Assembly: GCA_009780315.1 (NCBI GenBank)
Contig: WRAH01000003.1
Location: 89,496-153,495, forward strand
Origin: Defluviitaleaceae bacterium
GTDB lineage: Bacteria > Bacillota > Clostridia > Lachnospirales > WQUN01
Length of the DNA stretch: 64,000 bases
Direction: 5' to 3'
Shown piece by piece: positions 1-7,156 of this stretch. Made by a program: the position numbers and the translations under genes. Positions within the stretch are counted from its first letter, which is position 1. Each line of letters starts with the position of its first letter. The notes beneath the pieces were generated by a model that worked only from the letters and a program-made list of their open reading frames with translations, did not search any database and was not told the DNA's origin.

Positions 1-25
1 GTGACACTGACGTCATAATCGTTTA

Positions 26-634
26 TTGATGAAGGAGGAGGATACTATTTCACGTCTCCATAATGAAAAGCAACGGAAGAACAAGATTAGAAAGATAGTA
101 GATGCAGCGCGGGTGGTATTTTGCCGTAAGGGGTTCTTGGCTGTGACAATGCAAGATATCATTGACGAGTGCAGTATTAGCCGCGGGGGCATTTATATTT
201 ACTTTGCTTCTGTAGATGAAATTTTTTTAGAAGTCATGAAGCAACGTACTAAAGAAGATATACAACGTCCTGATGCTTTTGAAGATATGCTTGCGTCCTA
301 TCTAGCAAGGCAAAAGATGCGGCTTTTAAACTTTGAAAACAGCCTTTTTCGAGCCTATTGTGAGTATGTATTTTCTAAACCGAAAGCGGCAGTTGAAGCG
401 TTCCGTGATATTCAACTTGGGCATCTGCGAAAATCTATCTCTACTATATTATTACGTGGAGTGAGTAGAAGGGTTATTCGTGATGAAGGACTTGAACAGC
501 TCACCAACCATTTTATCGTGGTGATTGACGGGTTGAGTGTATTGGCTTTGGCGCAAGCACTTACAGAAGAAATTATTGATGGGCAATTTGCAATTTTAAA
601 TGAGTTAATCAACAAAATAAAAATAAATGCTTAG
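26..634 (+). CDS. TetR/AcrR-family transcriptional regulator
   Basis: A protein of about 200 residues with the TetR layout. The N-terminal helix-turn-helix spans roughly residues 20-65 and includes AARVVFCRKGF, then MQDIIDECSISRGGIYIYF, the usual recognition helix; a long helical ligand/dimer domain follows. It lies 15 bases upstream of the pantothenate S-component gene on the same strand, so it may be its local regulator (inference). The start is unclear. TTG at 26 or ATG at 29 are the only upstream choices before an in-frame stop at 8-10, and neither has a ribosome site. A strong AAGGAGGAGG lies inside the reading frame at 32-41, with no ATG, GTG or TTG at proper spacing after it. The ligand is unknown. 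Confidence 0.85.
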   Translation: MMKEEDTISRLHNEKQRKNKIRKIVDAARVVFCRKGFLAVTMQDIIDECSISRGGIYIYFASVDEIFLEVMKQRTKEDIQRPDAFEDMLASYLARQKMRLLNFENSLFRAYCEYVFSKPKAAVEAFRDIQLGHLRKSISTILLRGVSRRVIRDEGLEQLTNHFIVVIDGLSVLALAQALTEEIIDGQFAILNELINKIKINA

Positions 635-649
635 AAAGGGGTCTTTCAA

Positions 650-1324
650 ATGACCACGAATTGGAGCAAAACACAGCGTATCGCACTGACTGGAATGTTT
701 GGTGCAATCATCTTCTTACTTACGTTCACCCCTCTTGGTTTTTTGCCAACGCCTTTTGGGATTAGTGTCACCATTGTGCATATTCCTGTGATTATTGGTG
801 CGATTATACTTGGGCCTAAATATGGGGCTATTTTAGGATTCATGTTTGGCATGGCGAGTTTCATTTTTGCCAGTACATTATCGGTAATGCTTTCGGCGTT
901 TATTTTTACGCCATTACGCCCTGTACCGGGTACGGACAGCGGAAGCCCATGGGCGTTACTGGTGGCTTTTGGCCCTAGAATTTTGGTGGGTATTGTTGCA
1001 CCTCTTGTTTACTATGGCATGAAAAAGATTTTGCCTGCCAAACTAGATACAATGAGTTTGGCGGTTGCTGGAATTATTGGCTCTGCAACCAATACATTGC
1101 TTGTTTTACATCTTATGTACTTCATGTTTAGAGAGCCTTGGAGCTATGGACGTGCGGCGGCTGGGGTTGAAGGGGCGCAAATCACTTATACCTTTATTGC
1201 AGGCATGATTTTTACAGGAGGTATACCAGAAGCTATTGCGGCTGCCATTATTGTACCTGCGGTATGTGTAGCATTGTTTGCAGTGTCAAAACGATTGACT
1301 TCCACACGTACAGCAAGAGGCTAA
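650..1324 (+). CDS. panT: ECF transporter S component, probable pantothenate transporter
   Basis: A 224-residue hydrophobic protein with about six membrane spans and the feel of the ECF-transporter S-component family (early TGMFGAIIFLLTFTPLG, then IVHIPVIIGAIILGPKYG). S components bind a vitamin and work with a shared EcfT/EcfA1/EcfA2 energizing module, which is not encoded here. The next gene, 19 bases downstream, encodes type II pantothenate kinase, which argues strongly that the substrate is pantothenate; that assignment is by context. The ATG is preceded by AAAGGGG. The gene is probably transcribed with the TetR gene before it and the kinase after it. Confidence 0.82.
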   Translation: MTTNWSKTQRIALTGMFGAIIFLLTFTPLGFLPTPFGISVTIVHIPVIIGAIILGPKYGAILGFMFGMASFIFASTLSVMLSAFIFTPLRPVPGTDSGSPWALLVAFGPRILVGIVAPLVYYGMKKILPAKLDTMSLAVAGIIGSATNTLLVLHLMYFMFREPWSYGRAAAGVEGAQITYTFIAGMIFTGGIPEAIAAAIIVPAVCVALFAVSKRLTSTRTARG

Positions 1325-1343
1325 TAATGAAGGGGAACTTTTT

Positions 1344-2156
1344 ATGGTACTTGGAATAGATGTGGGCGGCTCAACAACAAAAATTGTTGGGTTGAAAAAT
1401 GACGAATTAGTGGGCATGTTGCAAGTGCAAGCCAGTGACCAAACGACATCTGCCTTTGGTGCATTCGGGAAATTTATATCTGAATATGGTTTGCGCATGA
1501 GTGATATCCATAAGATTATGGTAACAGGGGTAGGTGCATCTTATTTAGGCGGGGATATGTATGATATTCCGACAGAGCGTGTGGACGAATTTTTAGCCAT
1601 TGGGTTAGGCGGACTTAAAATGGCATCCTTATCTGAGGCACTCATCATTAGTGTAGGCACAGGGACGGCACTGGTTAAAGCTTGTGGTAAGCATATTCAG
1701 CATTTGGGTGGAAGCGGAGTAGGGGGCGGTACTTTGCTTAACTTGGCGGGAAGGTTTGCAGGGATTCATAGCTTTGCAGGAATTACAGAGATGGCAACCA
1801 AAGGTGATTTAGGCATGGTTGATTTGCGTCTTAGTGATATTTCACAAGAAAAAATCGGCAACCTTCCCCCTAGTGCCACAGTGTCCAATTTTGGAAATCT
1901 CCGTGACCAAGCTGTTAACGCAGATATTTTATTAGGACTTATCAATATGATTTTTGAAAGCATAGGCATGATGGCGATTTTTGCAACACTAGGAGATAGG
2001 GTTAAGGATATTGTGCTAATTGGTTCACTGGCGGCTACGGAACAAGCGGGTTCGGTTTTTTCTACGCTTTCTAAGCTACACCCTGTAAAGTTTCACATCC
2101 CTAAAGACGCTATATTTGCAACGGCTGTTGGGGCGGCATTATCAAAAAAAGACTGA
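1344..2156 (+). CDS. coaW: Type II pantothenate kinase
   Basis: A 270-residue ASKHA-fold kinase that phosphorylates pantothenate, the first step of coenzyme A synthesis, in the cytoplasm. The phosphate-binding loop GIDVGGSTTKIVG is at residues 4-16; a second nucleotide loop, ISVGTGTALV, and the glycine-rich GGSGVGGGTLLNLAG follow near residues 105-135, as expected for the eukaryote-like/staphylococcal type II enzymes rather than CoaA or CoaX. The length is normal for the family. Pairing with the ECF S component suggests a pantothenate salvage unit. The TGA stop lies inside the stem of a terminator. Confidence 0.92.
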   Translation: MVLGIDVGGSTTKIVGLKNDELVGMLQVQASDQTTSAFGAFGKFISEYGLRMSDIHKIMVTGVGASYLGGDMYDIPTERVDEFLAIGLGGLKMASLSEALIISVGTGTALVKACGKHIQHLGGSGVGGGTLLNLAGRFAGIHSFAGITEMATKGDLGMVDLRLSDISQEKIGNLPPSATVSNFGNLRDQAVNADILLGLINMIFESIGMMAIFATLGDRVKDIVLIGSLAATEQAGSVFSTLSKLHPVKFHIPKDAIFATAVGAALSKKD

Positions 2157-2177
2157 TTTATCATCAGTCTTTTTTTA
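2144..2177 (+). terminator. Rho-independent terminator of the pantothenate operon
   Basis: GACTGAT (2151-2157) pairs with ATCAGTC (2163-2169) around a five-base loop, extended by A7 on the left and T7-8 on the right. The stop codon of coaW is within the left arm. The symmetric A/T flanks would let it work from both sides. Confidence 0.9.
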
Positions 2178-2195
2178 TAGTCATGAAAATGCTAC

Positions 2196-2224
2196 TTGAA
2201 AAATCCTTAGAAAATGGTCATAAT
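2196..2224 (+). promoter_or_regulatory. Sigma-A type promoter for the cell-wall/division operon
   Basis: TTGAAA (2196-2201), a 17-base spacer, then CATAAT (2219-2224). It lies between the upstream terminator and the start at 2255, giving a leader of roughly 25 bases. It is well placed to drive the five tightly packed genes up to 9532. Confidence 0.75.
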
Positions 2225-2254
2225 AGAAGTAGTATTTTTAAGGGGGTTACCCGT

Positions 2255-2749
2255 ATGGATGAAATGATTACCCATTTAAACGTGATGCTTGACGGGTTGA
2301 AGAAGAAAGAGCAAGCCCTCACGGAGATTTTGGCAATTAGCGAAAACCAAAAAACGGTTATTGAAAGTGAGCTTCCGCTGGATGCTGCACGTCAGCTTGT
2401 GTTTGAAATGAATGACGGAAAACAAGCGGCTATTCAAGTTGTAAAAGATTGCGACAACATGTTTGAGGCAATGCTAAAAGATATAGGGGCAGAGTTGGAA
2501 GCGACACAAGATAGATATACACCTCAAGTGAAGGTATTGCAAGAGCATATTCGCCGTGTCATGGCACTTGATGTGAAAATTCGCCTAGCTGAAGAAGAAA
2601 ATAACCGCTTGCTGGATACGAAGCGGGAAACGCCTTCAGTGCCAATGCACCCATTGCCACAAGGGAGCATAAAACCAAGAGTAAGCATTCAAACAAATAG
2701 CGCAAGTGTTATCAAAGCCTACAAGGAAGGTAGAAATTTTAAAGGGTGA
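2255..2749 (+). CDS. Coiled-coil protein, possibly FlgN-like
   Basis: A 164-residue, highly charged, mostly helical protein. Residues 1-125 read as long amphipathic helices (LDGLKKKEQALTEILAISE, then IRLAEEENNRLLDTK), and a proline-rich linker precedes the basic C-terminus. The layout resembles FlgN-type export chaperones, but no diagnostic motif was seen and no flagellar operon is nearby. The ATG at 2255 was chosen because AAGGGGG precedes it at proper spacing; an in-frame ATG at 2183 sits directly on the terminator T-tract and upstream of the promoter. It is the first gene of the cell-wall operon and ends four bases before the PBP start, so a role in envelope assembly is possible. Function unknown. 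Confidence 0.7.
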   Translation: MDEMITHLNVMLDGLKKKEQALTEILAISENQKTVIESELPLDAARQLVFEMNDGKQAAIQVVKDCDNMFEAMLKDIGAELEATQDRYTPQVKVLQEHIRRVMALDVKIRLAEEENNRLLDTKRETPSVPMHPLPQGSIKPRVSIQTNSASVIKAYKEGRNFKG

Positions 2750-2753
2750 TTGT

Positions 2754-5636
2754 ATGGATTATTCAACTTTAGGCAATAAAAATCGTAGGCGTTCTCCTCA
2801 TGCAACGAGGGTACGCAATAAAATAAGCTTATTAACATTACGTATTGTGCTGGCAATTGTACTTATTGTGGGCTTTGCGGCTTTTGGCATGGGCATGGGC
2901 TTATACTTAGGTATTCTACGCAATTCGCCCCCTCTCAATGTAGAAGCTTTATTTACAGGGGGTATGATTGACCGTACATCTGTCATTGTAAACCTGCATA
3001 CAGGTGAAGAACTTGAGCGTTTACATGCAGGGCAAAATCACGAGTTTGTTACCATCGACCAAATTCCGTTACATGTGCAACATGCTTTTGTTGCCATTGA
3101 GGATGAACGGTTCTTTGAGCATAATGGGGTAGATATTCGCGCAATGGGGAGGGCTGCTCATGTTGTATTTACCGGTGGTGGGGTACAGGGTGCAAGCACA
3201 ATTACCCAACAGCTTATTAAAAACATGTTAGAGCGTTTTGATTCTAATTTGATTTACAAATTGCAAGAGCAATATCTGGCTGTCAACTTTGAACGTCATT
3301 TGGCAGAAATGTTTGAAGAAGCAGGGTACGAAAACCCACGCCAAAGAAGCAAGGATTTTATTCTTGAACATTATCTAAACATCATCAATCTAGGGCGTTC
3401 AAACCTTGGGGTTCAAGCGGCCGCAATGTTTTATTATGGTGTAGATGTTTCTGAGCTGACCATTGCACAGGCTGCAACCATTGCCGCCATTACGCAAAAT
3501 CCATCACGCTTCCCTCCCGATACGCGCCCCCAAAACAATTGGGAACGCGCCCAAGTTGTTTTGTATGTTATGCATCGGAATGGTTTTATTACAGACGCAG
3601 AGTTTGAAGAAGCCATGGAAGAAGTTGAACTTGAAGACGGTACAATGATTGGCGCAGTGTACAGCACAATCTTCCGTACAGAAGGTGGTGGATTACGCCC
3701 AATACTATCCGAATTTGATTGCTTTACCGACGCGCTGCTTGACCAAGTCCGTGACGACCTTATGCGTGAGTTTAACATCACTCGTGAAATGGCAGACCAG
3801 CGTATTTTCAGAGGTGGGCTAACGATTTATTCAAACCAAGACCTAGGCATTCAAGCCATTGTAGACCGTGCATTTTTAGATGATTCTTTATGGCCAGGGC
3901 CAAATAGGGGCTTTAGCGTAGAAGTTGAATACCATATGACCGTATTTAACACTATCACACAGCAACGCCGTCATTATGAACGCCGTCACACTGCCAGTTC
4001 AATGGCGGCGGCAGAAGAGTTTATATATAACTTGCAGGCACAACTGTTGACTGCAAGTGATGAAATTGAATTTGAAAGACGATTCTTAATGCCCCAACCA
4101 CAGGGCGCATTTGTTTTAATCGACCATCATACAGGGGATGTGGTTGCACTTAGGGGAATCCGCGGGCCAAAAGAGGGCAATCGCGTATTTAACCGTGCCA
4201 CCCAAGCCACACGCTCACCTGGCTCACAATTGAAACCACTTGCATTTGCAGCCGCTTTCGACCTTGGTATCATGCAACCAGGAACGATTATTGATGATGT
4301 TCCATTTACTTTGGTGAATACTGGTGGTGCGCCTTGGACACCAGGCAATCACTGGGGTAGTACCTTTGAAGGGCATATGTCTGTCCGCCGTGCCATTTAC
4401 CGCTCTGCCAATGTGGTGTCTGCACGTGCTGTTGCAGACACTACCATTCCTCATTTGGGTGTACCTGCTTTCCATGCCTATCTTACAAACATGGGCATTT
4501 CCACCCTTCATGAAAATGACGGTGCCGCTGTTGTACTTGGCGGAATGACCAATGGGGTTCACCTCATAGAGCTTACTGGAGCATATGCTGCTGTAGCGAA
4601 TTTAGGCGAATTTAACCGCCCTATGTTATATTCAAGAGTCCTTGATTATGATGGAAATATTTTGCTTGAAAATCGAGAAGGCCCTCAACGGGTACTTAGC
4701 CGTAATGCCGCATATCTTACGATTCACTCTATGTTAGACACGGTAACGGTAGGTACTGGCGGACGCGCCAACTGGAGCAGTACCCAACTGCGCCGTGATA
4801 TTCCTATTGCAGGCAAAACAGGAACATCTCAACGTAACACAGACCTTGGTTTTGTTGGTTCAACACCTTACTTTACCGCGGCATTTTGGATTGGTAATGA
4901 TAATAGCCAAGGTATGCACCGTCAAACTAACCAATACCATACGCCTTTATGGCGACATATCATGGAGGAAATTCATACGGATTTACCGCCGCGCCAGTTT
5001 GAACGTCCTGACACAATTCGTACAGCTACAGTTTGCCGTGACTCGGGGCATCTGGCTGGTGAGCTTTGCCGTCACGACCCAAGAGGAAACCGTACCCGCA
5101 CAGAAGTTTTTGCCGCAGGACTTGCACCAACGCAAGTTTGTCAAGTTCACCAGCAATTTACTTTTTGTACAATCAGCGAACGTCTTGCAGGACATTTCTG
5201 TCCGCCCCAAGTGGTTTCAACCCGTGTTGGGTTGGTTCGCGTGCAACCTATTGACCATTTAACAGGGGCTGTTGCCGACCGCGCTCATGAAGTTCCCCTT
5301 GCCGTGCGTCAAGGTTTGGTTTGCCATATTCATGATGCATTTTATACGGGCAATTGGTATGACGATATGCCTAATGATTTCGACAATGGCTATGGTGAAG
5401 ATTATCCAGAAACGACTGCGCCTGGGGACTGGGTAAGCCCGTTCCCAAATCTTAATCAACCGCCGTCACAGGGCAACCAAGAAAATAATCAAACAATACC
5501 TCCATCAAATGGCAATGACACTCAAACACAAGCACCGCCGCCGGAAGCGCCAGTTGTACCCCTTCCTCCAGCAGATACCACGACCCCACCAGAAGATGTT
5601 GACGATGACCACGATAGTTCGTGGGTAACGGGGTAA
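2754..5636 (+). CDS. Class A penicillin-binding protein (glycosyltransferase + transpeptidase)
   Basis: A 960-residue bifunctional peptidoglycan synthase anchored by one N-terminal membrane segment (about residues 25-50). The GT51 domain carries E116-D-E-R-F-F-E-H, then GASTITQQLIKN and the ILEHYLNIINLG motif. The transpeptidase domain has the nucleophile S491-Q-L-K, S551-A-N and K688-T-G-T-S. A cysteine-containing tail and a Pro/Gln/Thr-rich low-complexity end follow, as in many clostridial PBP1 proteins. ATG 2754 follows AAAGGGTGA; an in-frame upstream codon at 2706 lies inside the preceding gene. The stop is four bases before rsmH, an unusual place for a class A PBP since mraZ normally stands there. 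Confidence 0.93.
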   Translation: MDYSTLGNKNRRRSPHATRVRNKISLLTLRIVLAIVLIVGFAAFGMGMGLYLGILRNSPPLNVEALFTGGMIDRTSVIVNLHTGEELERLHAGQNHEFVTIDQIPLHVQHAFVAIEDERFFEHNGVDIRAMGRAAHVVFTGGGVQGASTITQQLIKNMLERFDSNLIYKLQEQYLAVNFERHLAEMFEEAGYENPRQRSKDFILEHYLNIINLGRSNLGVQAAAMFYYGVDVSELTIAQAATIAAITQNPSRFPPDTRPQNNWERAQVVLYVMHRNGFITDAEFEEAMEEVELEDGTMIGAVYSTIFRTEGGGLRPILSEFDCFTDALLDQVRDDLMREFNITREMADQRIFRGGLTIYSNQDLGIQAIVDRAFLDDSLWPGPNRGFSVEVEYHMTVFNTITQQRRHYERRHTASSMAAAEEFIYNLQAQLLTASDEIEFERRFLMPQPQGAFVLIDHHTGDVVALRGIRGPKEGNRVFNRATQATRSPGSQLKPLAFAAAFDLGIMQPGTIIDDVPFTLVNTGGAPWTPGNHWGSTFEGHMSVRRAIYRSANVVSARAVADTTIPHLGVPAFHAYLTNMGISTLHENDGAAVVLGGMTNGVHLIELTGAYAAVANLGEFNRPMLYSRVLDYDGNILLENREGPQRVLSRNAAYLTIHSMLDTVTVGTGGRANWSSTQLRRDIPIAGKTGTSQRNTDLGFVGSTPYFTAAFWIGNDNSQGMHRQTNQYHTPLWRHIMEEIHTDLPPRQFERPDTIRTATVCRDSGHLAGELCRHDPRGNRTRTEVFAAGLAPTQVCQVHQQFTFCTISERLAGHFCPPQVVSTRVGLVRVQPIDHLTGAVADRAHEVPLAVRQGLVCHIHDAFYTGNWYDDMPNDFDNGYGEDYPETTAPGDWVSPFPNLNQPPSQGNQENNQTIPPSNGNDTQTQAPPPEAPVVPLPPADTTTPPEDVDDDHDSSWVTG

Positions 5637-5640
5637 TGGG

Positions 5641-6570
5641 GTGGTAGATTTTCAACATGTATCTGTATTGCCAAAAGAATCCATTTTGGCATTGAACATT
5701 AAGCCAACAGGAATATATGTAGACGGAACTTTAGGCGGCGGTGGGCATTCGGCTTTGATTTTACAAAGTCTAACCACTGGCCGCCTAATAGGCATAGACC
5801 AAGATAAAAGTGCAATTGAGGCTGCATCGGAAAAATTGAAGACGTTTGACAATTTTCAAGGGATTCATGGTAACTTTCATGACATGGCAAACATTTTGAA
5901 ATCGCTGGATATTTCTCAAGTCGATGGTGTACTGCTTGACCTAGGCATTTCTTCTCACCAAATAGACACGCCTGATAGGGGATTTTCCTTTCGGTTTGAG
6001 GGCCCATTGGATATGCGGATGGACAAAAATAAAAGTTTAACTGCCCGTGAAATAGTGAACACATATGAAGAAAAAGAAATCGCTGATATTTTATTTACTT
6101 ATGGAGAAGAGCGAAATTCTCGCAAAATAGCCCGTGGGATTTGTGAAGCAAGAAAAACTGCGGCAATAGAAACCACTCTTGAACTTTCCAGTATTATAGA
6201 GCGGACAAGCCCGCCATATCATGGGGTAGGCTTGCACCCGTCCACCCGTTCATTTATGGCATTGCGCATTGCTGTCAATGATGAACTTACCCCTCTTGAG
6301 GGCGTCTTGAGAGAGGTTACGCCATTATTGTCTGCTGGTGGACGTTTTGCCATTATTACATTTCATTCATTGGAAGATAGAATCGTGAAAAAAACATTTG
6401 CATCTATGGCAAACCCTTGTGAATGTCCAAGAGATATTCCATATTGTGTGTGTGGTAAAGAGCCTTCTGTTAAAGTCGTTACACGCAAGCCAATGCTTCC
6501 TACAAAAGACGAACTTTTACAAAATCGCCGCGCCCATAGCGCGAAACTTCGCATTGCGGAGAAGATATAA
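5641..6570 (+). CDS. rsmH: 16S rRNA (cytosine1402-N4)-methyltransferase RsmH (MraW)
   Basis: A 309-residue SAM-dependent methyltransferase that modifies C1402 of 16S rRNA. The N-terminal HVSVLPKES and YVDGTLGGGGHS (SAM loop, about residues 27-38) are diagnostic, followed by DGVLLDLGISSHQID, the RGFSFR...LDMRMD block and the late FHSLEDRIVKK. The length is usual. It begins with GTG at 5641, four bases after the PBP stop, and is followed 12 bases later by the FtsL-like gene, keeping the rsmH-ftsL-PBP order of the dcw cluster, but without mraZ in front. Confidence 0.96.
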   Translation: MVDFQHVSVLPKESILALNIKPTGIYVDGTLGGGGHSALILQSLTTGRLIGIDQDKSAIEAASEKLKTFDNFQGIHGNFHDMANILKSLDISQVDGVLLDLGISSHQIDTPDRGFSFRFEGPLDMRMDKNKSLTAREIVNTYEEKEIADILFTYGEERNSRKIARGICEARKTAAIETTLELSSIIERTSPPYHGVGLHPSTRSFMALRIAVNDELTPLEGVLREVTPLLSAGGRFAIITFHSLEDRIVKKTFASMANPCECPRDIPYCVCGKEPSVKVVTRKPMLPTKDELLQNRRAHSAKLRIAEKI

Positions 6571-6582
6571 GGAGGAGTTACT

Positions 6583-7119
6583 ATGGCAGAAAGAAAACGC
6601 CGTACAGATATTTCTCGTGCGCCAAGAAAGTCTAAGCCAAGGGGCGAAATCATCCCTTTTCGTCAAAACATTCCTAAGAAACTTTCGCGGCGTAATGAAA
6701 ACTTGGTTATTTACTATGACCAGCTTCGCACAGTGATTACCCTTGAAATGATTTTAACTTTTGTATTGATTGCAGTGGCAGCAATTTTTGTCACGGCAAT
6801 TCATGCGTACAACGCAAATGTTTCAACTGAAATAAGTAGCAGAAATCAATACCTTCGTAATCTTCAATCCCAAGTTTTCAGTTTAGAAGAACAACTTTCG
6901 GACAGGTACACTTCTTATGAAATAGAACGTATTGCCACCCAACAGTTAGGCATGGCATTTCCAGACCAGTCTCAAATTCATCTCATTGAAGTACATCGTC
7001 AAGGCACAGTGGGTATGAGTGTTGCCGAGTATATTCTTCCGCCGGAAAATCATTTTTGGCAGGATGTGACAAGCTTTGTAAGAAGTACTGTAAATAATAT
7101 TTTTGGAGGCGGTAGTTAA
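6583..7119 (+). CDS. ftsL: FtsL/DivIC-like cell division protein
   Basis: A 178-residue bitopic membrane protein: basic cytoplasmic N-terminus (residues 1-45), one membrane span near residues 55-78 (LEMILTFVLIAVAAIFV) and a short external coiled coil (NQYLRNLQSQVFSLEEQL) ending in the ERIATQQLGMAFP block typical of FtsL/DivIC. Such proteins form the FtsL-DivIC-DivIB complex that activates septal synthesis by the class B PBP, whose gene follows. AAGGAGGAG precedes the ATG. The symbol is assigned by position between rsmH and the PBP. It is longer than usual because of its C-terminal tail. Confidence 0.85.
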   Translation: MAERKRRTDISRAPRKSKPRGEIIPFRQNIPKKLSRRNENLVIYYDQLRTVITLEMILTFVLIAVAAIFVTAIHAYNANVSTEISSRNQYLRNLQSQVFSLEEQLSDRYTSYEIERIATQQLGMAFPDQSQIHLIEVHRQGTVGMSVAEYILPPENHFWQDVTSFVRSTVNNIFGGGS

Positions 7120-7156
7120 AATGATTGCCGACCCAGTCGTGAAAGGAGCATGTTAA

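Noticed and set aside
2183..2254. Upstream in-frame start for the coiled-coil protein
   Set aside because: It falls before the promoter's -10 and directly on the terminator T-tract; ATG 2255 has a good ribosome site.
3434..3781. Antisense open frames inside the class A PBP and other long genes
   Set aside because: They have no ribosome sites, low-complexity composition and lie opposite strongly supported genes.
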